Numbered from the stretch's first letter, positions 11,926 to 22,900 are shown. The stretch: 64,000 bases of DNA from Hydractinia symbiolongicarpus (GCF_029227915.1 NC_079876.1:6698001-6762000); one strand, 5' to 3'. Notes: generated from the letters alone by a model not told the origin. A program made the numbers and translations.

Positions 11926-13175
11926 ATGGCAACGGCAGTACCTCCAACAGGATCTTCTCACCATGCATTGATTGCAAACAATGAATATCAAATTAAATTG
12001 GTCACGCTTCTCAATGAATGTTGTGACCACTTACGTGAAATTTTACATGATCCTGCCCGTGGCAACATGCCAAGGGATAAGAAACAATTATATCTGTCAT
12101 TAAAACAATATAAGAAACATTTAAACCATTTGAAAAGAGATCAGCTGGAAATCGTTTTTCCACAAGATAAGGAAACAGATTCGGGATTGTTTGACATCAC
12201 TATTTTATGTGACGTTCTAATTAATTGTTGTCACGGTATACAAGCACCAATTGGTGGATGGAGGACCAGAACACCGCAACCAAATGATTTCAGTGTCGGT
12301 GCTGACATCATTCGAATCAGAAATGAGCGAAATATTGTTATGCATGGAAGAGCAATGACTTCAGCACAATATAATCGGTTGTGGAACGCCATAGAAGGTA
12401 TATTAAGAAGACTCGGATATGACATAACGAAAATTAGAGATTTGAAGTCTGGTTGTTTAAAAGACTTGGACTTATTTAAGATTGAAATTATGAAAGCAGT
12501 TACTGAAATTTTAAATTTCAATGTTAACAAAAACCAAGACAATATAAAACAAAATCAAGATGACATCAAAGCAAATAAAGACAGTATTCATCAAAACGAA
12601 GATGGTATTAAACAAAATCAAGATGACATCGAAGCAAATAAAGACAGTATTCAGCGAAACGAAGATGGTATTAAACAAAATCAAGATGACATCAAAGCAA
12701 ATAAAGACAATATTCAGCAAAACGAAGATGGTATTAAACAAAATCAAGATGACATCAAAGCAAATAAAGACAGTATTCATCAAAACGAAGATGGTATTAA
12801 ACAAAATCAAGATGACATCAAAGCAAATAAAGACAGTATTCAGCAAAACGAAGATGGTATTACACAAAATCAAGATGACATCAAAGCAAATAAAGACAAT
12901 ATTCATCAAAACGAAGATGGTATTAAACAAAATCAAGATGACATCAAAGCAAATAAAGACAATATTCATCAAAACGAAGATGGTATTAAACAAAATCAAG
13001 ATGACATCAAAGCAAATAAAGACAATATTCAGCAAAACAAAGATGGTATTAAAGAGAATAAAGAGAATTATAAGCGATTAGCAGCCGAAGTGGAAATAGT
13101 AAAGCAAACTAATTCTTCATCATCATGTGATCAGAAGAGTTCTCAGTTGGAAGAAACTATAAAAGAACAACCCAG
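11926..13175 (+). CDS. exon 1: HEPN domain and repeat coiled coil
   Basis: ATG at 11926 follows an acceptor-like ATTATAG. Residues 1-200 match the HEPN family of DZIP3-like proteins: the helical segment HLREILHDP, an ILCDVLINCC helix, and RNERNIVMHG, which carries the R-x4-H ribonuclease-type motif. From residue 205 the chain is 21-residue repeats. The exon ends at a CCCAG/GTGTGT donor in phase 2. The frame stays open to 13230 only by chance. Confidence 0.85.
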
Positions 13176-16100
13176 GTGTGTAATTCTTTTTCTATATTGT
13201 TCTATTATTAAATTGATTCTGTCAACTTAACATAAAAGACAAATATGGTAAAGTAAAATTTTCATTCAATTAAATTCCACTTTATCTTGGTGTAACTAAA
13301 TCACTTTTCTGTAATGATTTCAATGCATAGGAGAGTCATCAGCAATAAGAGTACATCAGATTGAAATTATGACAGCACTGATTGAAATACAAAAATGTAA
13401 AGTAAATAAAAACAAAGACAACATTAAGTAAAATCTAAATAACTTAAAGAATGAACTATTTATATTCAAGTTGATGTAAAAAAAAACCAAAACGGAGTTA
13501 GGAACATTCAAAACGATTATGATTGAAAGACGGAATGGGAACAGTAAAGTCCTTTGTTGTCATCGTGTCGTTCAAAAACTTGTCACTTAAAACGGCCTAG
13601 AAAGAAGATACCTTTCTTTCAAAAAATAAGATTTTATCGTTTTTTAGGACAATATTTCATACAGTTACTTATTATTCTGATTTATATTTAAATGTTTATT
13701 TTAGTTATATACTATTAAAAAATTTCCGAGGAGATTTTCTAATACAATTTGAGGATGGCTGCTCCCACTGGTCTATGAAAAGTGTACAAGTCATCATTAC
13801 TGAAAATTTTGCGATACAATCAAAAGAACTTCATGTCGACAACGATTACATTGTGGAAGAAGAAGAAGGGAAACTAATCCTGATTATTTACAATCACATT
13901 GCCGAATCTATTAATGGGTTATCAGTTACGTTAGTTGACAGTGAAAGTAAAACTCATTTGATTCCAATTAAAAGTGAGTAAATTTAGATAATGTATTCTA
14001 TCTAGTACGGAAAAAATGAATAAGGAGTTGGAACAATAAAAACAAAACAGAACAAAAAAATACATTACTTACTAATGTAGCTGTGCATGGGGGCAGAGCA
14101 CAATTAAACAAGTTGGGAAAGCTATATTTACAAGTAGAACAAATTTAATCTTAAGGGTTTATTTAAAATATTATTCGAACCATAAAAAAAACATTGTCAA
14201 GATTTTGTTAGAATAGCAATCATTTCAACGATGCAAGCCATTTACCTCGACAAAAGTTTTACTTTGGCTATGAGAACGCAAAAATATATAAAAATTATTG
14301 CAAAGATTCTTGAATAATAACGTTTAGTATTCTACACAAAAAATTTAACGTCTCTAGCGCGTTGTTTTGTACAGCACTTTAGATTAAAATTGGTTGAGTA
14401 GAAATGTTGCAAAGTAAAATAATTTTTTTAATTAGATATTGCACTGGTCCGAGCACATATGTGTACAACCAGCTATTTTGATGTTAGAACCCACAACAGT
14501 GGAAGAATATCTGAACATATAAAATGCATTGTAAAAGCAGAAATAGAAGAAGAAGATATTGAATTTATATGTGGAGGTAGTCTACAAACAATGGAGCCTA
14601 AGGAGTACGAAGCACTTGGAAAGGAATACATCCAACGTTATTTCACCGTGAATGAAGAATGCATGGAAGAACCACTCCAAATTCCACCCCCAATGCCAAA
14701 AGTCACACATTCCTTATTTGCACAAAAGATAAAGTATGTTATAATCGAATTACAACCTCGTTTGTTTACAATATTTACTCATTATAACACAAAGGAACAT
14801 ATTCGATTTCTAAAACTGGATAAAGAATTTTCTTTGAGTTTGGAAAGCACAATTACTGATAACAAAAGAATTCTACTTGTGTTGCCAAATTATATCGTCA
14901 ACATTAGATACACAGAAACAACCGACGCAGTAAGAATACAAGATGAAGTCAAAGCGGGCGAAGAAGACTTGAAGGAGCTATCTATCATCACTAAAAAATA
15001 TCTTAAAAATGGTCACCTGACAATGGTTAATGTTGTAGCTGCACCACATTTCAAAGATATCGAAAATATCCACCTTTGTGTAGACTGCAACTTACTCTCC
15101 AAAAAAACTTTGGCTGAGGATAGAAGTATGACGAAGTTCTTTTCAAATATTTTGCAAAGCTCACAAGTACAAAATAATGTTCAGGACAACAAGGAACGGT
15201 ATATCAACATGGTTGGTAAAGTCATGTGTTTTATGGCTACAAGAAAAGCACTCTATTCTGTTCCTTCACTCAGTAAAAACGTCCACGAACAAATAAGCTC
15301 GTTAATACTTTCTCCACAGCAACTCCGTCATTTATACAACAACTCTTTAAAAAAAATTATAATCGGTCCTCTAGGCAGTGGAAAGACAGTGCTAGCTTTA
15401 GCACATTTGGAAATAGCTTACGAGCGCTCTGAGAATAGATCAGTCATATACTACGTTATTTGGGACGGCAACACATTGCTTAAACGGGATATTGTCAATC
15501 ATACTAAAAGATTTAATTTCAAAGCCGCTGTCGAAGTTGTTGTAAAGGATAATGTCGAGTTAGCTAAGGATTTGAAAATGAATGAAGTGCCAACACCATA
15601 CCAGTTATTAGAGTCATTGGTTAAGAAACATGTTGACCAAAACCTGCATCTAATAATTGATGAATTAAATGGAGAGTTATTTAACAAGGAAGAATCATCT
15701 TTGCTTAAACACTATCTGGAAACTGAAGACAAATTAAATAACTCTTTCATCATCTTTTTCCCACAATCCATTGAGAAACATAGAACATTAATTTCACACC
15801 AAAGAGTCACAATACATGACAAGTACAAGTATGAAGAAACAGGAATGAAAGTTTTAAAACTGAACAGAGCAATGAGAACAACACGGATAATCTTTCAGTT
15901 TTTAAAGGCTTTTGAAAATGAAGTAGAACAAAACAAGGTAACAATGAAGCTTCCCGATCAGCAATCAAAAGAAGGATTGTCCACCAAACAACCACAACAG
16001 CAGCAAGAGCCACAACGGCGACAACAACAACAACAGCAGCAGCGACAGCAGCAACCACCACCACCACCGCAACAACAAGGACAAACTACCAGTAGCAATG

Positions 16101-19100
16101 TCACGCCGATAATAAAAGGAGAAGAAGAAAGTTTTGAAACACCGGTTGATATTGATGTCGTTGCAGCTTCAATACAAGATGGGGATCTTTCGGGTAATGT
16201 TAGAATTGACACTTCATTAAAATTTAATACAGCGTATTCAATCGGTCATAATATCGAAGGAACAAAACCGTTATTGATACATCCGGCAAATACTCCAACA
16301 ACAGACAAAGAGTTTATACCGATGTTAGCGCTTGTTTTACAAGATGTATGTTTACATCATGCCACTAAACGTTTGTTCATATATAACACATTCCCTCAAA
16401 AGGATATTTTTTACAGATTACTAAAACTGTTAAAAATTGATTTTCTTCACTATGACAAGTACACTGACTGGAAAGTTTTAAATGGTGATGATATCATAGT
16501 TAAAAATCCCTTGCAGAGCCAAAATTATAACCTGCTCACTACTATTGAGGGAAGTCGTGGAGTTGAAGCAGCCGAATGCATCTGTATAATTGAAAGCAAT
16601 GATTGCAAGTTAAAACATTTGACATTAGAAGCAATGTCCAGAGCGACACAAAATCTAGTCCTTGTTTCAACGTCCAACGTTTACCAATCAGGTACAGTAA
16701 AATCATCAACTGGTCATATCATCAGTAAACTGTTAACTGAACATCTGGTTGAATACAATCTAGAAGTCTCAAACGATGAAGATACGGAAATACCGTTCAA
16801 AAAGTCTATGAAAAGTAACAATAAAATAGTTTTTAACATTAAACCACAATATTGGAAATTCAAAGAAATGATAAAAGATTTGGAACATGTTGGTTTTCAG
16901 GCAACGGATGAACTCCTAAATGCGCATGAGTTCGTTATGAAAAAGTAAGTAAAATTTTTAAACAATAGAGAACAAATTCTCTTTTGAATAGTTCTTTAAA
17001 AAATTTAAATTCAGTGATTCATATTAAAGAATTGGATGGTAAGGGTTGTGTTATATTAAAATAAAAAACCCCCACGAGATGACCAAAGTGTGATCATTCG
17101 CAATCCTCTCTCCTTTCTTTTGTGAAATTTGTTCTAGAGAGGCAAAAAAATCACGACATATGTATCAGGACCTATTCTGTACTTAATAAAAACATTGTAA
17201 GAGTTTTCTGATGTTAAAAATGTTAACCTGCTGCTAAGCATGAAAAAAAAAAAATATTATTAGACAAAATTTTGATCATCTTTTAATTTATTTTATTAAG
17301 TAAAAGTCATTAGTTTTGTTAAAAAATATGATATAAATGCAATATTAATAATTTTAGCCTTTTTCCTCCTGGAAAAGTGAGCAATATAATTTGCTCATAT
17401 TTGTCAAGTACATCATGTATATTGAGATGGCAACAGCACGCTAATAAATACACCGTTAGTAGACAAGAAAGTAAAAGTTTAACCTGGAATAACTTAGCAA
17501 CTAACATTTCTTGCAATCAATACATCGTTGATGACATGGAAATTGGTGAATCGTGCAAGTTTTGTGTTGTTGCTAAAAATCATCTTGGTGTATCTGATGA
17601 CAGCACTGTGTCTTATCGTCACGAGTAAGATTTTATTCAACTTCTATTAAAAACATTTTATAGCCATGTGTTAAAAAGTATGTCAGGCTTCAGGAATATT
17701 AACATGTGCTCAATTTTTTTAGACTTCCAAACGTCATGGGTGTCCAATTTAAAGGTAAGAGAAATAGTTATCGTTTTATCAGCATAATTTTAAGCTAGAA
17801 AATCACCACAACACTCTTTGTCACAAAATAGGCATAAAAAAATTAGCTTGAAAAAATAGACAGAAATAAGTGTTGACTAATTGTGTGATTTAAAAAAATT
17901 AACATTTATTAAAAAATTTTCTTGTTCATGTTGTTATTTACCTGTTACAAAAAGAATGCGGAATAGTTAAATATTTGCTTTCTTCGTTACCCATATTACA
18001 ACAAACAAATTATTCTAATTATTTGTTAAACATTTAATTTATTACTGTACTTATACCATGGGACACGCAAAGTCAATTTAATGACACTATTGTCTGAAAC
18101 GAATTTAGTCCTAGAACCTTTTAAGAATTTTTTTTCATCTAGTGTTGCTTTTAAAACAGATCTTTACTAAAAACGTAAGAGGTTATTAGACGTTTTTGTT
18201 TTCCTTTTGTAAAATTTCGACAATGTTTTCTTTCTCGGTCATATGACATTAATTAAGAGAAACTAAGTGTTATCAAGTAAAAATAAATCTACTCTGCACA
18301 TTGGTAATATATATCCTAAAAGGAGGCTTTGGAGTGACAAAACATCAAAGGCAAAAGTACTTCCGCTAAAATGTAGTGTGCTGATGTTGCTGTTGTGTCA
18401 ATAAAAGTGATACAAAACTTCTCACTTGGTATTAATAAAGTTTTCAAACTTTGTCAATAGAAAAAATTTTGTTCAAATATTGCCATTAATTTTATTACTA
18501 TCTCGTGGTTGCTCGATTTATTCAAATCATTTGTTTAGTATAGATTATTAATAATTTAAAAGTAATACATATTTTTTGCATAATTTCTGGTGTAGTTTAG
18601 CCTAGTTAGCTAAGTTTTTTCTCGGATATCTAATTCAGTTTTTCTCAAACGAAAGTTTAGACGCAAACAAATGTAGAGCAATTCCCTTAAATTTAAATTC
18701 AAACCACGCATTATTTATGGCTATATCGTACTTTGCTGGGCATAGTTAAAGAAGCAAAGATAAACTGCTCAACAAGTGTATGCAAAGTGAGAACGTCCTT
18801 TTGAGACCTACATTTACCTGCAAAAGGGATATTTTTACGAAGCGAATTGGGAATAGCGAATTCGGCGGCTAATTACCAGCGAAATATCTATTTGATTTTC
18901 ACGGGAAACAAAAAAAACATGTGACCAATTTAACATTCTGAGTGTAAGCACTTTTTCTGGTATTAAAAACCGGATAGTTATTTTGAATTCTAAATAAACA
19001 GTTTTCTTATTGGTTAAAAGATATTTTATAAAATATTTCTACTTTTCGGGGAAGAGAATTTTTCAAAGCAAAATCAAAACAAACAAAACTTTGCATGCTC

Positions 19101-22100
19101 AGATATATTTAGTTGGCGAACTCGTTTAGCAATACAAACAATGAGGCTGAGGAAAAGAAAACAAAATAAGAACATCGGCAAGACTAAAACACCAATTTTC
19201 TCTCTACTCCCGAGAGAAATACATTTGGCAAAAAGAAATTTTAGCAGAATCAATCGCAAATGTTTTTGTGAATCTTTGAAATGAATAACAAAATAAAAAC
19301 TACTTTTACCGGTACATGTTATAATAAGGAACATTTCAGGCTGTAACGAATATAAGCGTATATATTGTAAATGTACCTTCAAGCTTCAAGTTTACTCCAA
19401 TACAACACTAAAGCTTGCTGACTTACCAAATTTCACACCAAGTTTAAAAAAACTATTCCCTTTTGCCTTTTCTTTTTGAACCCGTAGCTAGCTCTCGGTC
19501 ATACTTAAATTTCGCATAATAATTTGAAAGTTGATCACTTTGTGCAAAGTTGGACAATGTTGTATGATGCGAATCCTCCCTGTAAGTCGCTTGGCGCACT
19601 ATTTACAGTAAAACTCTTATAACGACTACAGCCTCGTCTCTATGTTATATGGACTTTGCAGAGGGAAAAGTCTGTTATTCAAGTTAGTAATGAAAAGCCT
19701 TGTTTTCAAGTTACCCACATTTGAAAAATATTGCTAATAGTAACCACCCGGTGAGAAAAAACAAACAATCATAAGCAAATCAAATCATTTCGTCGTAAAA
19801 TTTAGACTGATTTTTTCTTTCCTTGTTCTGACTAGAACGAACAAACTCCCCAAATTTATAGTGTAGCGTGTGAGTCTGAGTTAGTGTTAGGCAGTTGATT
19901 TTGATATTTAAAGCGCATATTTTGTAAATATACATCATAGATTCAATTTTACTCCAACACATACTCTAAAGCTGGCTTAATATACCGAATTTTGCACCAA
20001 GTTCGGAAACACTATTTACATTTACCTTTCGTTTTTGAACACATGGCTCTCGGCCATACTTAAATTTTGCTGAATACTTTTCAAGCAAGATGCCTCGTAC
20101 CACTTTACTGTTCCATACAAAGTGGCTTTCCTGAAGTTGATCACTTTGTACAAAGTTGGTCAATGTTATATGATGCGATTTCTCACTGTAACTCGCATGG
20201 CTTACTATTAACAGCAAAACTCTTATAACGACTACAGCCTCGTTTCTATGTGATTTGATTTTGTAAAAATTACATTAGAAATTTGCAGAGGGAAAGCCTG
20301 TTTTTCAATTTAGTTACAATATAGTAATGAATAACCTCGTTTTCAAGTTTTCCACATTTTTTAAAAATTATTGCTAATACTAACCATCCGGCGGGAAAAA
20401 AACAATCATAAGCAAATCAAAAGTCATTTCATCGTAAAATTTAGACTCGGTTGGTTTTTTGTTTTAACAATATCTTTTTCCTAAAGCTGTTGAGTTTGAA
20501 TTTTTGCAATATCTAAGGCTCGTGCTCTTTTTTGTTCTTATAAAGAAACCCGCACAGTTTTTAATCGATCGCGTGTCAGAGAAACATCTTTGAAATGTTC
20601 GTGCAGACGAAATCGAATATATTGAGTACAGTCGTTCTATTTTTATCATTATATCATACTCAACCAAAACGAATATGTTTCATTCAGCAAATAATGTTGA
20701 TAGAAACTGGTCGTTTGAGGTGAGAGAAAATTTAATTTTGATAAAAGCGGTAGCTAGTTTTTATTATACATTATTTTTATTCATGAGAAACCCGTTTACA
20801 ATTATTGGAGTATTTACTAAGAGCTGTGTACCTAAGTCTCGTGTTCTTTAGAATTTGTTCTTATAAAAAACCAATCGCGTGTCAGAGAAACAATCTTTAA
20901 AATATTCGTGCAGACGAAATCGAATATATTGAGTACAATTTGTTCTATTTTTATCACTATATCATACTCAACCAAAACGAATATGTTTCATTCAACAAAT
21001 AATGTTGATAGGTCGTGTGAGGTGAGAGAAAATTTAATTTTGATAAAAGCAGTAGCTAGTTTTTATTATACATTATTTTTATTCATGAGAAATCTGTTCA
21101 CAATTAACGGAGTATTTACTAAGAGCTGTGTAATTTTAATTTTTTTTTAGAATTTAAACTGAAAAAACTAACAAACTCTTTTTGCGTGCTTGAGATTATG
21201 CTCTGTCTTGCAATTTTCTCCATACAATCTGAAAAAGCGTTATTTGTTCAATATTAATATTTAGTGAAGTTTTTTCTTTGTTCGTAAGAAACTAAATAAA
21301 GTCATGGAATAAGCATACTAGCCAGCCTCGGTTTTAGGGATTCATCGCCGTCTTCCCACATGCCATATAGATAAAAAAATCCCTAGGGACAAGAGTGCTA
21401 GATTAGACAATACTAATATTTGGTAAAATTTTTCCTTTGTTTTAAAAAGCTAATTGAAGATTCATGAAATAAGCAGACTATCCAGCCTCGTTTCCAGATC
21501 TAGCCCAGATTTATCTTTTTGTTATTTTCCGGCATAAGAAATAGATAAAAAATCCCTGGGAACGAAAGCGCTAGACTAGGTTGGTTTATAAAAACGCATT
21601 ATGTTATCGTAGTAATTGTAGGAATAGCTATATTTACTTCCGAGATTTTTATTAAAAATGTTATGTGAAATTATTTTAACAAGCGAAAAATTTTAGGGTC
21701 TCGACATTAACTGAAACACTTCCGTGGTTCATACAAGTAGAATATTTTCTCCTGATGCAAATTATCCTATACATGATGACGTCAACATATTAATATTAAC
21801 TTAAATAAAAATAAATTATTACTATACTTTTTGTTTCTGTGTTTTCACAATTACTTTTTTTTGTTTAATACATTATAAAATGTTTTACAATAAAAAAAGT
21901 ATTTAATAATGTCATAAGTTTTTCGTTATCATGTTTCATTAATTTATAAATTTATAATTTTTATTCATTTACTATTTTATATTTAGATATCGAGGAAATT
22001 ATTATAACTAACGATATCGAGAAACTGCAAAAATTACTATCCATTCATCCAAACATCGTTCACATGAGAGATGAAGGTAAATTCACACCATTGATGTGGA

Positions 22101-22480
22101 CAGTATATTACACCGACAATACATCAATGGTGGAAATACTCATCTCATATGGGAGTGATGTTTGGGCGGAAGATGGATTGAAACGAAACAGTTATCATTG
22201 GGCTGCATATCAAGATCGTCACACAATATTAGATATGTTATGTCGACATGATGTAACAAACATCAACCGTGGAGATGTTGACAACTTCACACCATTATAT
22301 TATGCTGCAGCGCTTGGTCACATCTCATGTGTTGATGTTTTGTTGCGTCATGAAAATATTGATGTGACAATCAAAGATATACATGGATATACAGCTTATG
22401 ATGTTGCTGGAGGATGGATGAATGAACACAACCGGAAAATAATAAGACGAAAAATAAAAGAATACGAAGTAAGTTATTAA
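11926..22480 (+). CDS. HEPN-coiled coil-SF1 helicase-FN3-ankyrin protein (whole gene)
   Basis: A spliced gene whose exons join in phase at every junction: 11926-13175, 13705-13973, 14436-16944, 17358-17624, 17723-17754, 21987 to 22468 or 22480. Composite protein is about 1,606 residues. Order: DZIP3-type HEPN (1-200) with R135-x4-H140; 21-residue-repeat coiled coil (205-390); unknown small domain (417-506); helicase core with Walker A GPLGSGKT (about 817), IIDELN Walker B (about 911), a Q/P-rich insert (about 1019-1055), GSRGVEAAE (about 1210) and AMSRAT (about 1240); FN3 (1343-1430); ankyrin repeats (1445-1600). HEPN plus helicase suggests RNA binding or cleavage coupled to an NTPase, with FN3 and ankyrin as partner-binding modules. 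That role is inferred. The joins need transcript support, and further small exons in the 4.2-kb intron cannot be excluded. Confidence 0.75.
12537..13060 (+). repeat. in-frame 63-bp minisatellite, about eight units
   Basis: Each 63-bp unit encodes 21 residues, such as DGIKQNQDDIKANKDS and IHQNE, that is three heptads. Isoleucine recurs every seventh residue and asparagine three places later. Units differ by only a few bases, so the array is recently expanded or homogenised. Because 63 is divisible by 3, two other frames also stay open across it. Confidence 0.95.
13355..13525 (+). pseudogene. decayed duplicate of the coiled-coil start in intron 1
   Basis: AGATTGAAATTATGACAGC, GTAAATAAAAACAAAGACAAC and AAAACCAAAACGGAGTTAG resemble 12477-12560 of exon 1 (AGATTGAAATTATGAAAGC onward). 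The translation begins IEIMTALIEI and VNKNKDNIK and then hits stops. It lies between the donor at 13176 and the next acceptor, so it is probably spliced out. Confidence 0.6.
13705..13973 (+). CDS. exon 2: small unknown domain
   Basis: Acceptor TTTATTTTAG before 13705 and donor GTGAGT at 13974. Phase 2 in and phase 1 out fit both neighbours. It encodes about 90 residues, alternating hydrophobic strands (FLIQFEDG, VQVIITENF, GKLILIIYNHI, LSVTLVDSES) with an acidic EEEEG turn, suggesting an all-beta domain. I do not recognise the family. Confidence 0.7.
14436..16944 (+). CDS. exon 3: SF1-type helicase core
   Basis: A single 2.5-kb exon. Acceptor AATTAG precedes 14436 and donor GTAAGT starts at 16945. 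The C-terminal two thirds show SF1 helicase motifs in order: LSPQQLRHLYN (Q-motif-like), GPLGSGKTVLA (Walker A), LHLIIDELNGE (motif II), IIFFPQS (motif III), LKLNRAMRTTRIIFQFL (motif IV), TTIEGSRGVEAAE (motif V) and LEAMSRATQNLVLVS (motif VI). A Gln/Pro-rich insert (15970-16080) separates motifs IV and V. The first 300 residues are unassigned. Within them NIRYTE, DEVKAGEEDLKEL and MVNVVAAP have a nuclease-like beta-alpha-beta pattern, which is only a suggestion. Confidence 0.85.
15970..16080 (+). repeat. CAA/CAG-rich repeat coding a Gln/Pro tract
   Basis: Encodes runs such as QQQQEPQRRQQQQQQQ followed by PPPPP. It is a low-complexity linker inside the helicase exon. Mixed CAA and CAG codons argue against simple recent slippage of one triplet. 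The antisense frames crossing it (15807-16212) are shadows. Confidence 0.9.
16965..17340. other. intron 3 of the HEPN gene
   Basis: Intron between the helicase and FN3 exons. AT-rich, no other feature seen. Confidence 0.6.
17358..17624 (+). CDS. exon 4: fibronectin type III domain
   Basis: Acceptor AATTTTAG before 17358, donor GTAAGA at 17625, both phase 2. The translation has FN3 landmarks in order: FPPGKVSNI, the core Trp in CILRW, YTVSRQES, and the C-terminal CKFCVVAKNHLGVSDDS (family form Y-x-F-x-V-x-A-x-N-x-x-G-x-S). One complete domain of about 88 residues fills the exon, the usual one-exon-one-FN3 arrangement. Confidence 0.8.
17723..17754 (+). CDS. exon 5: 32-nt microexon
   Basis: TTTTTTTAG acceptor and AAAG/GTAAGA donor flank 32 nt encoding LPNVMGVQFK. 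It enters in phase 2 and leaves in phase 1, exactly what is needed to join FN3 to the ankyrin exon. Found by phase matching; it is too short for domain evidence. Confidence 0.55.
19380..20380 (+). repeat. two-copy tandem duplication, about 0.57 kb
   Basis: TTTACTCCAA, CTCTCGGTCATACTTAAATT, GTTGATCACTTTGT, ATGATGCGA, CTCTTATAACGACTACAGCC and AGAGGGAAA occur in the same order at about 19391-19670 and 19950-20300. The copies differ by substitutions and an insert of about 60 bp. Confidence 0.6.
20570..21135 (+). repeat. two-copy tandem duplication, about 0.3 kb
   Basis: GTGCAGACGAAATCGAATAT, ATATCATACTCAACCAAAAC, AATATGTTTCATTCA, GGTGAGAGAAAATTTAATTT and GTATTTACTAAGAGCTGTG recur with high identity at about 20578-20830 and 20877-21132. 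Younger than the neighbouring duplication. Confidence 0.75.
21320..21407. mobile_element. foldback MITE of the CTCGTT..AGGGA family
   Basis: CTAGCCAGCCTCG...AGGGATT on the left faces AATCCCTAGGGAC...GTGCTAGA on the right. Imperfect inverted arms enclose a short core. Confidence 0.45.
21478..21582. mobile_element. foldback MITE, second copy
   Basis: CTATCCAGCCTCGTTTCCAG faces AAATCCCTGGGAACGA and GCGCTAGACTAG. Same arms as 21320-21407, about 150 bp downstream. Confidence 0.5.
21987..22480 (+). CDS. exon 6: ankyrin repeats
   Basis: Acceptor TATTTAG before 21987 in phase 1. Encodes about 160 residues with four ankyrin-type repeats. The clearest is NFTPLYYAAALGHISCVDVL with LLRHENIDV. An earlier one is KFTPLMWTVYYTDNTSMVEI and the last is GYTAYDVAGG. 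After KEYE the frame reads VSY then stop (22478-22480), but GAA/GTAAGT there is also a perfect donor, so the exon may end at 22468 and splice on. Confidence 0.8.
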
Positions 22481-22489
22481 GTTGATTTA

Positions 22490-22900
22490 ATAAATTAGAA
22501 AGAAGAATAAATTTGTATTTTATTTTAATTTGAAAATAATAAGGATTAAATAAATGTTTAAATAAATATTTAGGTATGGAATGTTTTTATTTTTTTAAAT
22601 TTTGGTGCGAAGAAATTAAAAGTTAATAAATTAGAAAGAAGAATGAATTTTTTATTTCTTTTAATTTGATAATAATGATGATAAATGAAAGTTAAAAAAC
22701 GAATGAAATGATTCGCAATAATAAAAGGATGGATGATTTTTATTTGAGTGAAATAAACTAATTAACAAATTGAAGGATATAATGAATCTAAATTTAAGAA
22801 ACTTAAGAATAAAATGTTGAATGTCAAAAATATTTTTTTATAACAAATTGGATAAAATGAATAAAATACTTAAGAATAAAATGTTGAGGTTGTCAAGTAG
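22490..22900. repeat. AT-rich partial tandem repeat
   Basis: AAATTAGAAAGAAGAAT at about 22490 and 22628 and ATAAAATG(A/T)TGA-type text recur. Low complexity; no coding signal. Confidence 0.35.

Larger units (their letters stand above)
17755..21986. other. large intron before the ankyrin exon
   Basis: 4.2-kb intron filled with two diverged tandem duplications (19380-20380 and 20570-21135) and two foldback MITEs (21320-21407, 21478-21582). No further exon was recognised, though short symmetrical exons could be missed. Confidence 0.5.

Noticed and set aside
12537-13060. CRISPR-like regular repeat
   Set aside because: Units are contiguous, protein-coding and have no unique spacers; the host is clearly eukaryotic.
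12511-13081. Long frames of 173-174 codons in two other frames over the 63-bp repeats
   Set aside because: A period divisible by three keeps any stop-free frame open. The frame continuous with the HEPN domain has heptad periodicity and is the coding one.
15807-16212. Antisense frames rich in Val/Cys/Gly
   Set aside because: They are complements of the CAA/CAG/CCA tract in the helicase exon and lack any other support.
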